From JBCBKU01 sp038521345 (GTDB taxonomy: Bacteria > Pseudomonadota > Alphaproteobacteria > Rhodobacterales > Rhodobacteraceae): DNA of 42,688 nucleotides. Where the stretch lies: positions 1-42,688 of the forward strand of contig JBCBKU010000025.1 of the NCBI GenBank assembly GCA_038521345.1, read 5' to 3'. Below, piece after piece: positions 16,265-23,556 of the stretch; position 1 is the first letter of the stretch; every line of letters begins with the position of its first letter. Under the pieces are notes generated by a model. That model had not been told where the DNA came from and did no database searches. It saw only the letters and a list, made by a program, of their open reading frames with translations. The translations under genes and the position numbers were made by a program.

Positions 16265-17398
16265 ATGACACATCCGCAAACTCTTGATGACGTTTCGGTC
16301 CCGAAACGGCTCCGGCAGATGCGCGACACGGAACGCGAAATCCTCGAGGCGATCCGCAGACGTCCGGGGCAAAGCCGGGCAGAGTTGGCGCAAAGGCTGG
16401 ATTATTCCCGAGCGCTTTTGACGCAATCCGTCTCCAGCTTTCTGGAAGAGGGATGGATCACGGAAAAGCGCGAACATGTGCCATCCCGGCGCGGTCAGCC
16501 ATCTCTCAGACTAAAGGTCCGTGAACGCGCGATCGCCGGTCTGGGGTTAAGCCTGTCCACCGGCGGGATCAGAGGAGCGGTGGTCGATCTTGGCGGCAAG
16601 ATCCTGCAAACGGCAGAAAACGGGATCAACGCCCAAGATCTCCAAGTGGGATCTGCCGCAGCGGTTTCGATAATCCGCGATCTTTTGAGCCATGCGGATT
16701 GCTTTGCCGGCATCACAATCTGGGCCCCAGCCATGATCAGCGAAAGCGGCGAGATCGAAGAAGTGACGCCGACCCAAAGCGGCGTCGATTTTTCCGGCTA
16801 CAAGAAGATCCTGGAAGATGAATTTGGTCTTCCTGTCCTGCTGGAAAGCAAATGCCCCTCGATCGACGAGGCCATGTTCGGGAGCGACCCCGAAGACTTG
16901 GTCTTCATGCTCTTTCTCGACTACGGCATCGGCGGAAGCCTGATCGACGGGTTGCGAGTCTTCCGCGGTGGGTTTGGTCAGGCGGTGAACATCGGCGCGC
17001 TGGTTCCGGATACGGGTCTTCGCCCGTCTTTGCCCGATCTCGCCAAGTACTTTGATCTTCCGGGATCCGAACCGGGCACAGAGTTCTTGGAAACGCTGCT
17101 AAGCAATCGCGATCAACGACTTCTCGATTGGATCCAATCGAGGGGCGAAGTCCTATCCGATCCGATGAGTATCGTTGTGCAGTTCTTTAACCCTACTGAT
17201 GTCGTGCTCAGCGGAATGTACCCCAGAGAGATACTCGAAGGTCTCGCCGACCAAATTGATTTCTCCAGGTATGATGTACCCGGCCGGCTTCCGATAAAGA
17301 AACCGAGACTCCGCATTGCGCGGAACGTCGGTCCCGGATCGCTTGCTGCCACCGCTGGATCCACATCGTTGTTTCGCGTGCTGGCTGCCAAAAATTAG
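16265..17398 (+). CDS. ROK-family transcriptional regulator with degenerate sugar-kinase core
   Basis: Protein of 377 residues. A winged helix-turn-helix occupies roughly residues 18-80 (EILEAIRRRPGQSRAELAQRLDYSRALLTQSVSSFLEEGWI), as in NagC/XylR ROK repressors. The ROK body follows (AIAGLGLSLSTGGIRGAVVDLGG), but key blocks have decayed: the usual ENDANAAALGE reads ESKCPSIDEAMFG, the GEIGH block reads QAVNIGALV, and no CxCGxxGC zinc motif is present. It probably still binds DNA but need not bind a sugar. It is divergent from the Pot-type importer with phosphodiesterase, so it is the natural regulator of that operon. An adjacent TTG at 16262 is an alternative start. Confidence 0.85.
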   Translation: MTHPQTLDDVSVPKRLRQMRDTEREILEAIRRRPGQSRAELAQRLDYSRALLTQSVSSFLEEGWITEKREHVPSRRGQPSLRLKVRERAIAGLGLSLSTGGIRGAVVDLGGKILQTAENGINAQDLQVGSAAAVSIIRDLLSHADCFAGITIWAPAMISESGEIEEVTPTQSGVDFSGYKKILEDEFGLPVLLESKCPSIDEAMFGSDPEDLVFMLFLDYGIGGSLIDGLRVFRGGFGQAVNIGALVPDTGLRPSLPDLAKYFDLPGSEPGTEFLETLLSNRDQRLLDWIQSRGEVLSDPMSIVVQFFNPTDVVLSGMYPREILEGLADQIDFSRYDVPGRLPIKKPRLRIARNVGPGSLAATAGSTSLFRVLAAKN

Positions 17399-17546
17399 TA
17401 CCGGTTCCGTACGTGTACGCGCCACCCAGCCTAGGCAGAAAATGAGGGTCTGGCGCCCCAAAGACTCCGGGTTTTACCGTTCACGAAGACCAGAGGCGCC
17501 CCGGTTTGACGCGCTTGCAATTGGGCCACGCGCACCCGCGGTGTTG

Positions 17547-17771
17547 TTACCGCAAATGCGAGTGGCGCGCCCGTCTGTCACCACAATTCTGTAGGCCCTC
17601 CGGCGACAGGCATCCGCGGCTTAGGCCGATATCCGCAAGCTCATGATCATTGAACTGTCGAAGTTCGGTCAAAGCCGCATCAATATCGCCGTGGGGCGAC
17701 GCAGGCCGCCACCTTCGGCGGCCACGGCCAAACGTCAGGTGACAGCCCATCGCTCGGATCAAAGCGACCAT
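17547..17771 (-). CDS. Small DUF1127-type protein
   Basis: Up to 74 residues. The core ALTELRQFNDHELADIGLSRG matches the DUF1127 signature (LRxLxDxxLADIGLxR). This domain marks small arginine-rich proteins abundant in alphaproteobacteria, some of which are reported to bind RNA and affect stress responses or RNA turnover. The segment before the core is basic (FGRGRRRWRP). The start is uncertain: the ATG at 17771 lacks a good ribosome site and overlaps the next gene by 13 bases, and another ATG is at 17750. It is probably co-transcribed with the two small genes upstream. Confidence 0.62.
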   Translation of the reverse strand: MVALIRAMGCHLTFGRGRRRWRPASPHGDIDAALTELRQFNDHELADIGLSRGCLSPEGLQNCGDRRARHSHLR

Positions 17772-18007
17772 AGTGGAGGGATCCTGTTATGGCGCTGTTT
17801 CTCGCGACGCACTTCGAACCGCGTAAGGCCCAGATCGTGCAACATGTAGTCTGGCATATCGAGCAGCAGATCGTAGTCGCGATTGATCTTCCTGTGCCGT
17901 GCGATGCTTTCGAGAAACCGCGTCAGCCAAGACGGACCGCGACCGGCTGGCGTCGTCAGGCGCGTCCCGATCGCACCCGAAAAGACTGTGGATCTTTGAA
18001 GTTTCAT
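17759..18007 (-). CDS. Small DUF1127-like protein
   Basis: 82 residues, of which the C-terminal half, LLLDMPDYMLHDLGLTRFEVRRE, follows the DUF1127 pattern (hydrophobic helix, Asp, then LxDLGLTRxxxRR). The N-terminal half is Ser/Thr/Arg-rich with WLTRFLESIARHRKINRDYD leading into the domain. The ATG at 18007 has AAGGA eight bases upstream. It sits 19 bases after the stop of another tiny gene and overlaps the next DUF1127 gene, so the three form a mini-operon divergent from the 1033-residue regulator. Function unknown; RNA binding is possible from the family. Confidence 0.7.
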   Translation of the reverse strand: MKLQRSTVFSGAIGTRLTTPAGRGPSWLTRFLESIARHRKINRDYDLLLDMPDYMLHDLGLTRFEVRREKQRHNRIPPLWSL

Positions 18008-18026
18008 GTCCTGATTCCTTGATTAT

Positions 18027-18194
18027 CTAGATGTCGCCGTCGGTCGAGACCGCGAATTCCGGCGGCAAAAGAACGCCTTGAACTTGCATCTCGACATGTT
18101 CGCGAGCGGCGAATGCTTGACGGCGCGCGGTTGCGTAGCGCCGGTCTTTGATCGGTTGGACCGCGGCGTCCCAAAGCACTTTGTGTCCGAGCAT
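18027..18194 (-). CDS. Unassigned 55-residue protein at head of the DUF1127 mini-operon
   Basis: A 55-codon frame starts with ATG at 18194, preceded by GGGAG at good spacing, and ends at TAG, 19 bases before the DUF1127-like start. The product begins MLGHKVLWDAAVQPIKDRRY, continues with a basic helix-like stretch (ATARRQAFAAREHVEMQVQG) and ends acidic (FAVSTDGDI). No cysteine, signal peptide or membrane segment is visible. I do not recognise the family. Support comes from ribosome site, spacing, position and non-repetitive composition; it is too short to be sure. Confidence 0.55.
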   Translation of the reverse strand: MLGHKVLWDAAVQPIKDRRYATARRQAFAAREHVEMQVQGVLLPPEFAVSTDGDI

Positions 18195-18224
18195 TGTGCA
18201 TCTCCCTTCATGTCAGTTCTGTCG

Positions 18225-18256
18225 CGCAACGGACCTGCCCGTTGCGTCACTGACGC
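18225..18256. promoter_or_regulatory. Nested inverted repeats in the divergent promoter of the large regulator
   Basis: An 8-bp inverted repeat, CGCAACGG and CCGTTGCG around a six-base spacer (18225-18246), is overlapped by a second one, GCGTCA-C-TGACGC (18244-18256). Both lie in the 139-base region between the 55-residue gene and the 1033-residue regulator. No T run follows, so operator function is more likely than termination. Confidence 0.45.
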
Positions 18257-18305
18257 GGCTTCTAGGAGCTTCCCGGAAGCAAGACTTGAAGACGCACAAC
18301 TGAAT

Positions 18306-18325
18306 TTCTGAAGAAGTTCTGAAGA
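18306..18325 (+). promoter_or_regulatory. Direct repeat with 11-bp period before the large regulator
   Basis: The nonamer TTCTGAAGA occurs twice, starting at 18306 and 18317, exactly one helical turn (11 bp) apart and ending eight bases before the ATG at 18334. OmpR/PhoB-type winged helices, the type found at the N-terminus of the adjacent protein, bind tandem direct repeats with this period, so this is a candidate autoregulatory site. Confidence 0.45.
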
Positions 18326-18333
18326 CCGATGAT

Positions 18334-21300
18334 ATGCTTCGATGCGACGGTCGTGGAATCCGTGTTGGGATGGTCTACACATTCGGAACGTGTCGCGTGA
18401 ACACCGCGCGCCTTTTGCTTGAACGCGATGGCGCTCCGGTTCATGTCGAGCCGCAAGTCTTCAAGCTCCTGTGTTTTCTGATCGAGAACCGCGGGCGCGC
18501 CGTGACAAAAGACGAGATATTCGAAGCGATCTGGGAAGGCCGCGCAATCAGCGACGCCGTGCTGACAACGCGGATCCGCGCTCTTCGTCGCGCGATTGAC
18601 GACGTCGGTGCCCAATCGATGATCCGCACCGTGCATCGCGTGGGGTACGAGTTCGTTCCCGAAGTGCTTCAAACGGACATGCACGAGCGCGAGACCGAGC
18701 CTCTGGCACAGGGCGATCCAGCTCGGCCGGAAGAAAGGGGCGCCGGCGAGTTGCGTCAGGCTGTCGTCGTCGCGATCCAGCCGCGGTTGGCCCTGGACGA
18801 GGCCTTCGACCCGGAACAGCTGGATCACTTGATCACTTCGGTCAGGAATCAACTAGCCGATCGCTTAGACAGCGACGCGGATGACTTGGTCGAGGCGGCC
18901 GAAGGAACGCTCTATGCGATCATCGGTGCCCTCGTAACGCATGAAGACGATGTCGAGCGCGCCGCGAAGCTTGCACTGGACTTCGCCGGCAAGGTGTCAA
19001 GCGCCGACGCTGGACTGGCGGTCGCCATTGGCAAGGGACGGATTGCAAAGGCTCGTTCTGCGGTGCGTGGTTCGGCCGTTCTGCGTGCCGCTCAGGCAGT
19101 TGGCCATGCCAAAGCGGGCGAGGTCCTGATCTCGCCCGAACTCATCGGACAGTTCCCTGCCGGCGCCGAATTGCAGATCCGTCCGGATCATATGGCGCAT
19201 CTCAGCGCGCTTCCGGTTCAGGAAATCCCGACACCATCGCCTGCACCATTCGTTGGGCGCCTCGTTGAGGCCGGACTGATCGAAAGCGCTGTCCGTGCGA
19301 TGCTGGAAAAGTCATCGGGCGGCTGCATCACGCTTGAAGGTCCCGCAGGTGTCGGCAAATCCCGTCTTGCCGACCGTGCCGCCGAGATGCTGCTGTCCGC
19401 GGGCGGTCGCGTAAGCCATGTATACCTTCGCGAGCTCAGTGCAGACGGCGTTCTGCAACGCAATGTCATTCGTGGTTTTGCCGATACGGCGCGGGGTCTC
19501 CTCGGCACCGAGGTCAAGGCACCGCCTGCCGTTGTCAGCGTGGTGTCACGCGCAATAAGCGGCACCCTCGGGTCGACCGTGGTGCCCCACTCCGTTGAGT
19601 TGGGCGAGACTGTTATCGAACTGATGCGTCGTGCCTCCGAAGACTCGCCGCTAATGATCATCATAGAAGACGCACACTGGATCGATCCCGAGAGCCGAAA
19701 GCTTGCGCTGCAACTTGCGGCGGTCTGTTCCGAGATGTCGGCGGTCTTGCTGGTGACGGCGCGACCATCGGCCCGTGGGTTTCTGGACGAACTTTCCGAA
19801 CAGGCTCAGGGCGATATCGTCGCTTTGGCGCTCGGCCCGCTCAGTTCACGGCAATCGATGGAATTGGTCGGAGCGCTCGCCCCAGAGCTGGATAACGAGA
19901 CGCGGCAAGCGATATCAGCCCGCGCGGCCGGCAATCCCCTCTTTGTCACCCGGCTTGTCGAAGCCTACCGGGCCAAGGGCCCTGCGTCGTTTCAGTACGT
20001 GCCGGGGACGATCCAAAGCGTCGTTCAGGTCCAGTTCGACCAATTGGACCCGCAGCGCAAGGATCAGTTGCGCCGCTTGTCGGTTCTTGGCGAGCGGTTC
20101 GAGACTGTTGTTGCCGAAACGGTGTACGGAGAAGGTGACGCCGCCGGCGCCTTGACGCCGGGTTTCTTGCGCGAAAGCAACGGGTGGTATCACTTCGCCC
20201 ACAATCTCGTGCGCGAAAGCATCTATTCGACGATCCCACAGGACAGACGGCGCGCCCTGCATACCGCTGCTGCAAAGCGACTTGTGCCACACGATCCGCT
20301 TCTGGCCGCCGAACACGCGATGCGTGGCAATCTCGACGAAGCCGCGGCCATCTGTGTGAAAGTCGCACGCGATACGTTCCACTTTCGGCGACACGGACGA
20401 TCGGTCGCACTGATCGAGCAAGCCACACAGCTGGAATGCACGCCGGATCAGCGCGCACAGCTTGAGGTGTTCTTGGGCTCTGCAGCGATCGACCTGGGCG
20501 ACGAAGACAAGGCCTTGGAGTTTTATGCGCGGGCCGCAGAACGCGCGGAAACTTCGCTTCCGGCTGTCTTCGCGCTGGTGCGCACAGCTCGAGTTCATAT
20601 CCGGCAGTATCGCTCGGCCGAAGCACATGCGGTTCTTGATCGCGCGGACGACTGGGTAAAGCGCGATCCAGGACCCGGGTACCTCGCCTCTGAAATCGCC
20701 GAAACGCGCGCTATGCTTGCCTGGATCGAGCGTCGGCCCAGCGATGCCATTCAGCTCGGCGAGGAGGCCCGCCGGCTCTCTGATCACCCCCACGCGTCGG
20801 GCCGAGCGATACGCACGCTCGGCTGGGCCTATTTTTCCTCGGCTCGGTTCGGAGATGCGCGCCGCTGCGGTGACGCGTGTCTGAAGCTGGTGCAAGACAA
20901 TAACCTCCGGCTGGTAGAACCCGATATACTGGGACCAGCACTGCGATTTCGATGGTATGACGCGCCCTCTGAGGACCGTCTGGAGGAAGCGAATGCCTTC
21001 GTGCATCGCGCCGAGGAAATCGGAATGAGGCTCATTCGGGTGCAGGTGCGGGTCGTCCGTGCGGAAATCGCCTGGGAGCTTGGCGCCTGGTCTGTGTTTG
21101 ACGAAGACGCCCAAGCAATTGCGTCCGAGATTGTCGCCGATGACCGGCTTAGCCTTGCGACCCTCAAGTTCTTTCAGGCACTCAGGGGCCGAGAAGACCA
21201 CCAGCCATTTCCCGGGCTTCCCGGCGCAGACGCGTCAGCCTTCCTGCCTCTCTCGAAAGCAACAGACACGAAGATTGCGCCACCTGAACAGAACGCAACT

Positions 21301-21435
21301 CCCCTCGAGCAACTCTGGCTGGGTCGTCTTGAAGGTCGCACCTCTGCCAGAGACTTCCCTGGGTTTTCAGACGACATGCTGACCCAATGTGCCGGCTGGC
21401 TGGATTGGGCGGCAGAACATCCGATCAGACCCTGA
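18334..21435 (+). CDS. Multidomain regulator: OmpR/CadC-type winged helix, cyclase-like region, AAA/NB-ATPase, TPR-like tail
   Basis: 1033 residues. Residues about 13-112 form an OmpR/PhoB-type winged helix (EPQVFKLLCFLIENRGRAVT, then LTTRIRALRRAIDD and IRTVHRVGYEF). Residues about 135-300 look like a class III nucleotide-cyclase domain that has lost catalytic residues (VVVAIQPRL, GKGRIAKARSAVRGSAVLRAAQ, GEVLISPELI). An ATPase domain starts with FVGR at 306, Walker A GPAGVGKS at 336 and Walker B LMIIIEDAHW at 440. The C-terminal half is helical and Ala-rich, resembling TPR repeats. No receiver domain or membrane segment is seen. This is the layout of signal-integrating, ATP-dependent activators. 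An ATG at 18370 is an alternative start. Targets are unknown; the divergent small genes are the first candidates. Confidence 0.85.
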   Translation: MLRCDGRGIRVGMVYTFGTCRVNTARLLLERDGAPVHVEPQVFKLLCFLIENRGRAVTKDEIFEAIWEGRAISDAVLTTRIRALRRAIDDVGAQSMIRTVHRVGYEFVPEVLQTDMHERETEPLAQGDPARPEERGAGELRQAVVVAIQPRLALDEAFDPEQLDHLITSVRNQLADRLDSDADDLVEAAEGTLYAIIGALVTHEDDVERAAKLALDFAGKVSSADAGLAVAIGKGRIAKARSAVRGSAVLRAAQAVGHAKAGEVLISPELIGQFPAGAELQIRPDHMAHLSALPVQEIPTPSPAPFVGRLVEAGLIESAVRAMLEKSSGGCITLEGPAGVGKSRLADRAAEMLLSAGGRVSHVYLRELSADGVLQRNVIRGFADTARGLLGTEVKAPPAVVSVVSRAISGTLGSTVVPHSVELGETVIELMRRASEDSPLMIIIEDAHWIDPESRKLALQLAAVCSEMSAVLLVTARPSARGFLDELSEQAQGDIVALALGPLSSRQSMELVGALAPELDNETRQAISARAAGNPLFVTRLVEAYRAKGPASFQYVPGTIQSVVQVQFDQLDPQRKDQLRRLSVLGERFETVVAETVYGEGDAAGALTPGFLRESNGWYHFAHNLVRESIYSTIPQDRRRALHTAAAKRLVPHDPLLAAEHAMRGNLDEAAAICVKVARDTFHFRRHGRSVALIEQATQLECTPDQRAQLEVFLGSAAIDLGDEDKALEFYARAAERAETSLPAVFALVRTARVHIRQYRSAEAHAVLDRADDWVKRDPGPGYLASEIAETRAMLAWIERRPSDAIQLGEEARRLSDHPHASGRAIRTLGWAYFSSARFGDARRCGDACLKLVQDNNLRLVEPDILGPALRFRWYDAPSEDRLEEANAFVHRAEEIGMRLIRVQVRVVRAEIAWELGAWSVFDEDAQAIASEIVADDRLSLATLKFFQALRGREDHQPFPGLPGADASAFLPLSKATDTKIAPPEQNATPLEQLWLGRLEGRTSARDFPGFSDDMLTQCAGWLDWAAEHPIRP

Positions 21436-21722
21436 TGTGTTCTCGAGGCGGTGATTGCGCCACCTGCCCGCCTTCTGTTCCTCTGTGGCACCGAGCTCGG
21501 TAGGTTCGGCCCGGTTACATTGCGGGCATCGGTGCTGCATTCGTGCGGCAGATCCACAACACTCCGGAGAGAGAGCGGGGCCCGCGCGTACAACGTCACC
21601 TCAATGCGGATGACCCTTGGGCTCGTCTTGAATTGGCGGAAGAGATCACGTCCGAACATGGACAGAAGCGACCGGCGCGCCCGCGCCGCTCCATCCAGTT
21701 TCTTCTGGCATGCCCTCTACGT
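21436..21722. other. Convergent intergenic region, no supported gene
   Basis: Between the large regulator and the end of the helicase gene. A plus-strand open segment from about 21502 (reading GYIAGIGAAFVRQIHNTPERERGP, then DDPWARLELAEEI) looks somewhat protein-like but its frame continues antisense into the helicase gene and has no convincing start. No clear terminator is seen. Confidence 0.35.
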
Positions 21723-22928
21723 CTACGCGGCCATCCGCAGCCTTCCCTGTTTGGGTCGCCTCCGGGAACGGTGCTTCCTTTTCGGCTTCACCTGGTCGTC
21801 ATCGGCACGCCATGATGACCCACCGCCCACCTCGATCCGCGCGCCAAGGGCCTTTTCGATGGACTTCAATTCGCCCATCTCGTCCGGTGCACAAAAGGCG
21901 ATTGCGCGCCCCGTGCGACCGGCCCGTGCCGTCCTGCCGATGCGGTGGACATAGTTCTCAGGCACGTTTGGCAGATCGTAGTTGTAGACGTGGCCAACGC
22001 CCGGGATGTCGATCCCGCGCGCCGCCACATCCGTGGCAACCAAAACGCGGATCGAGCCTTCTCTGAAGGCCGCTATGACCCGGTCGCGTTGACCCTGGCT
22101 CTTGTTGCCATGGATGGATGCGGCGGCAAATCCTGCCTTCTCGAGGTTCTTCATCAACCTTTCGGCACCGTGCTTGGTGCGCGAAAAGACCAAAGCTCGA
22201 TCCTCGCGATGTCCGTCGAGAAACTCGATCAGCAAGGACTGCTTCTTGTCCTTCGCCACAAAATACACCGAATGCGTGACCTTCTCCGCGACCTTTCCCG
22301 GCGGGGACGGTTCGACACGTACCGGATCGCTTAGATATTCGCGGGACAGCTCTGCGATTGCCTTCGGCATGGTCGCCGAAAAAAGCATGGTCTGACGGTC
22401 CTTGCTCAGCATCGGTGCGATGCGGCGGAGCGCATGGATGAACCCGATGTCCAGCATCTGGTCCGCCTCGTCGAGCACAAGAAATCGGGTATTGCGCAGG
22501 TCGATCGCGCGGCGGTCCATGAGGTCGATCAGTCGACCTGGCGTCGCCACAAGAATGTCCGTGCCGCGCCCGAGCCTCTGGGCCTGTGCGTTGATCGACT
22601 TGCCGCCAACCACCAGCGTAATCCGCAGATCTGCGCTCAGCGCCCTGAGGTTTTGGACGATCTGTCCGGCGAGTTCCCGCGTCGGCGCCAAGATCAGCCC
22701 GCGTGCGGACTTTGGTGTGACCTTTTCCTGCCGCTTTGAAAGCGACATGACCAAGGGAATCCCGAAGGCGGCGGTCTTGCCTGTCCCGGTCTGGGCGATG
22801 CCAAGAATATCTCGGCCTTGCAGCGCTTGTGGGATTGCCTGCTGTTGAATTGGGGTTGGTTTTGTCATCCCAAGGTCTTCGAGCCTTGCGACGAAGCGGG
22901 CGTTCAGCCCGAGTTCAGTGAAGTTCAT
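21723..22928 (-). CDS. DEAD-box ATP-dependent RNA helicase (RhlE-like)
   Basis: 401 residues. In order: Q motif (GMTKPTPIQQQAIP, 21-34), Walker A AQTGTGKT (45-52), PTRELA, GG, TPGR, DEAD (153-156), SAT (184-186), then ARGIDIP and HRIGRTARAGRTG of the helicase C domain. The tail is short and basic (KPKRKHRSRRRPKQGR), as in RhlE-type proteins, which help RNA folding, ribosome assembly and the degradosome, especially in the cold. The ATG at 22928 has GAGGA seven bases upstream. It appears to be a single-gene unit with about 630 bases of non-coding DNA upstream, enough for a regulated leader. Confidence 0.95.
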   Translation of the reverse strand: MNFTELGLNARFVARLEDLGMTKPTPIQQQAIPQALQGRDILGIAQTGTGKTAAFGIPLVMSLSKRQEKVTPKSARGLILAPTRELAGQIVQNLRALSADLRITLVVGGKSINAQAQRLGRGTDILVATPGRLIDLMDRRAIDLRNTRFLVLDEADQMLDIGFIHALRRIAPMLSKDRQTMLFSATMPKAIAELSREYLSDPVRVEPSPPGKVAEKVTHSVYFVAKDKKQSLLIEFLDGHREDRALVFSRTKHGAERLMKNLEKAGFAAASIHGNKSQGQRDRVIAAFREGSIRVLVATDVAARGIDIPGVGHVYNYDLPNVPENYVHRIGRTARAGRTGRAIAFCAPDEMGELKSIEKALGARIEVGGGSSWRADDDQVKPKRKHRSRRRPKQGRLRMAA

Positions 22929-23556
22929 TCTTCGTCCTCATCCGGACCTCGATCCGGAATTGCCGACACGCGTCATTGCGCGTGCACGGTCGGGGTGCAC
23001 CTCGAACGAACGCCCAGGACACCGGATTGTGTCACGGGCCGCTTGAGGCGGCGTCCCCCCTTACGTGATGTGGGAAAACTGTGCGTCACGGCCGGGAGCG
23101 CATAGATGCGCCTGCTCACGCGGCAGAACGGTGACGTGTGGATGCACATGGTGCGCATCGGCGCAATTGTCAATCGAAACGAGTTACCGCATGACGCATT
23201 GCAAACCAGATCCGGTCTCCGGTGGATCAGGAACGCTGTTCCTTGTGCCGCGCCGGGCGCGCGTGCCCCGCCGATATCGAACGCATTTCGGCCGTTGCGT
23301 TGACCAATGCCCGCCTGTGGCGCGTACGAATGCCTAATTTTTTCATCAATATATGATAGTTGTGATCCACACTTAAAGTCAGTCGGAAAGTGAGATGGCC
23401 GGTCACGATCTCTCTGCGGCCACCGCGTGCGCGCGAGGCAGGTCCGGTCCAGCCCGGCGAGTTGGACAAAGACTTGGAGCTATTTCCCGACCTTGAGACC
23501 ACCTTACCCGTTGAATGCACGGCCTATTTCGTAACTCCCTTTGGGGTGACAGGTGT
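22929..23556. other. Intergenic region upstream of the helicase, with short unassigned open frames
   Basis: Some 630 bases without a convincing gene. It contains an AT-rich island around 23337-23378 in otherwise GC-rich DNA, a plausible promoter area. A plus-strand frame open from 23366 and with GTG at 23390 ends at 23560, overlapping the end of the SIS gene by four bases; it reads WPVTISLRPPRARE and later LFPDLETTLPVECTAYFVTP, which is protein-like but unassigned. Another plus-strand stretch (about 23220-23355) reads ERCSLCRAGRACPADIERIS. Neither has a good ribosome site. The helicase promoter must lie in this region. Confidence 0.35.

Noticed and set aside
17399..17546. Possible terminator or repeat after the first ROK gene
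   Set aside because: GGCGCCCC occurs twice in direct orientation and short GTAC repeats are present, but there is no stable stem with a T run.
23106..23303. Plus-strand 65-residue frame upstream of the helicase
   Set aside because: No ribosome site, low-complexity ending and no recognisable family; competing frames in the same stretch look equally plausible.
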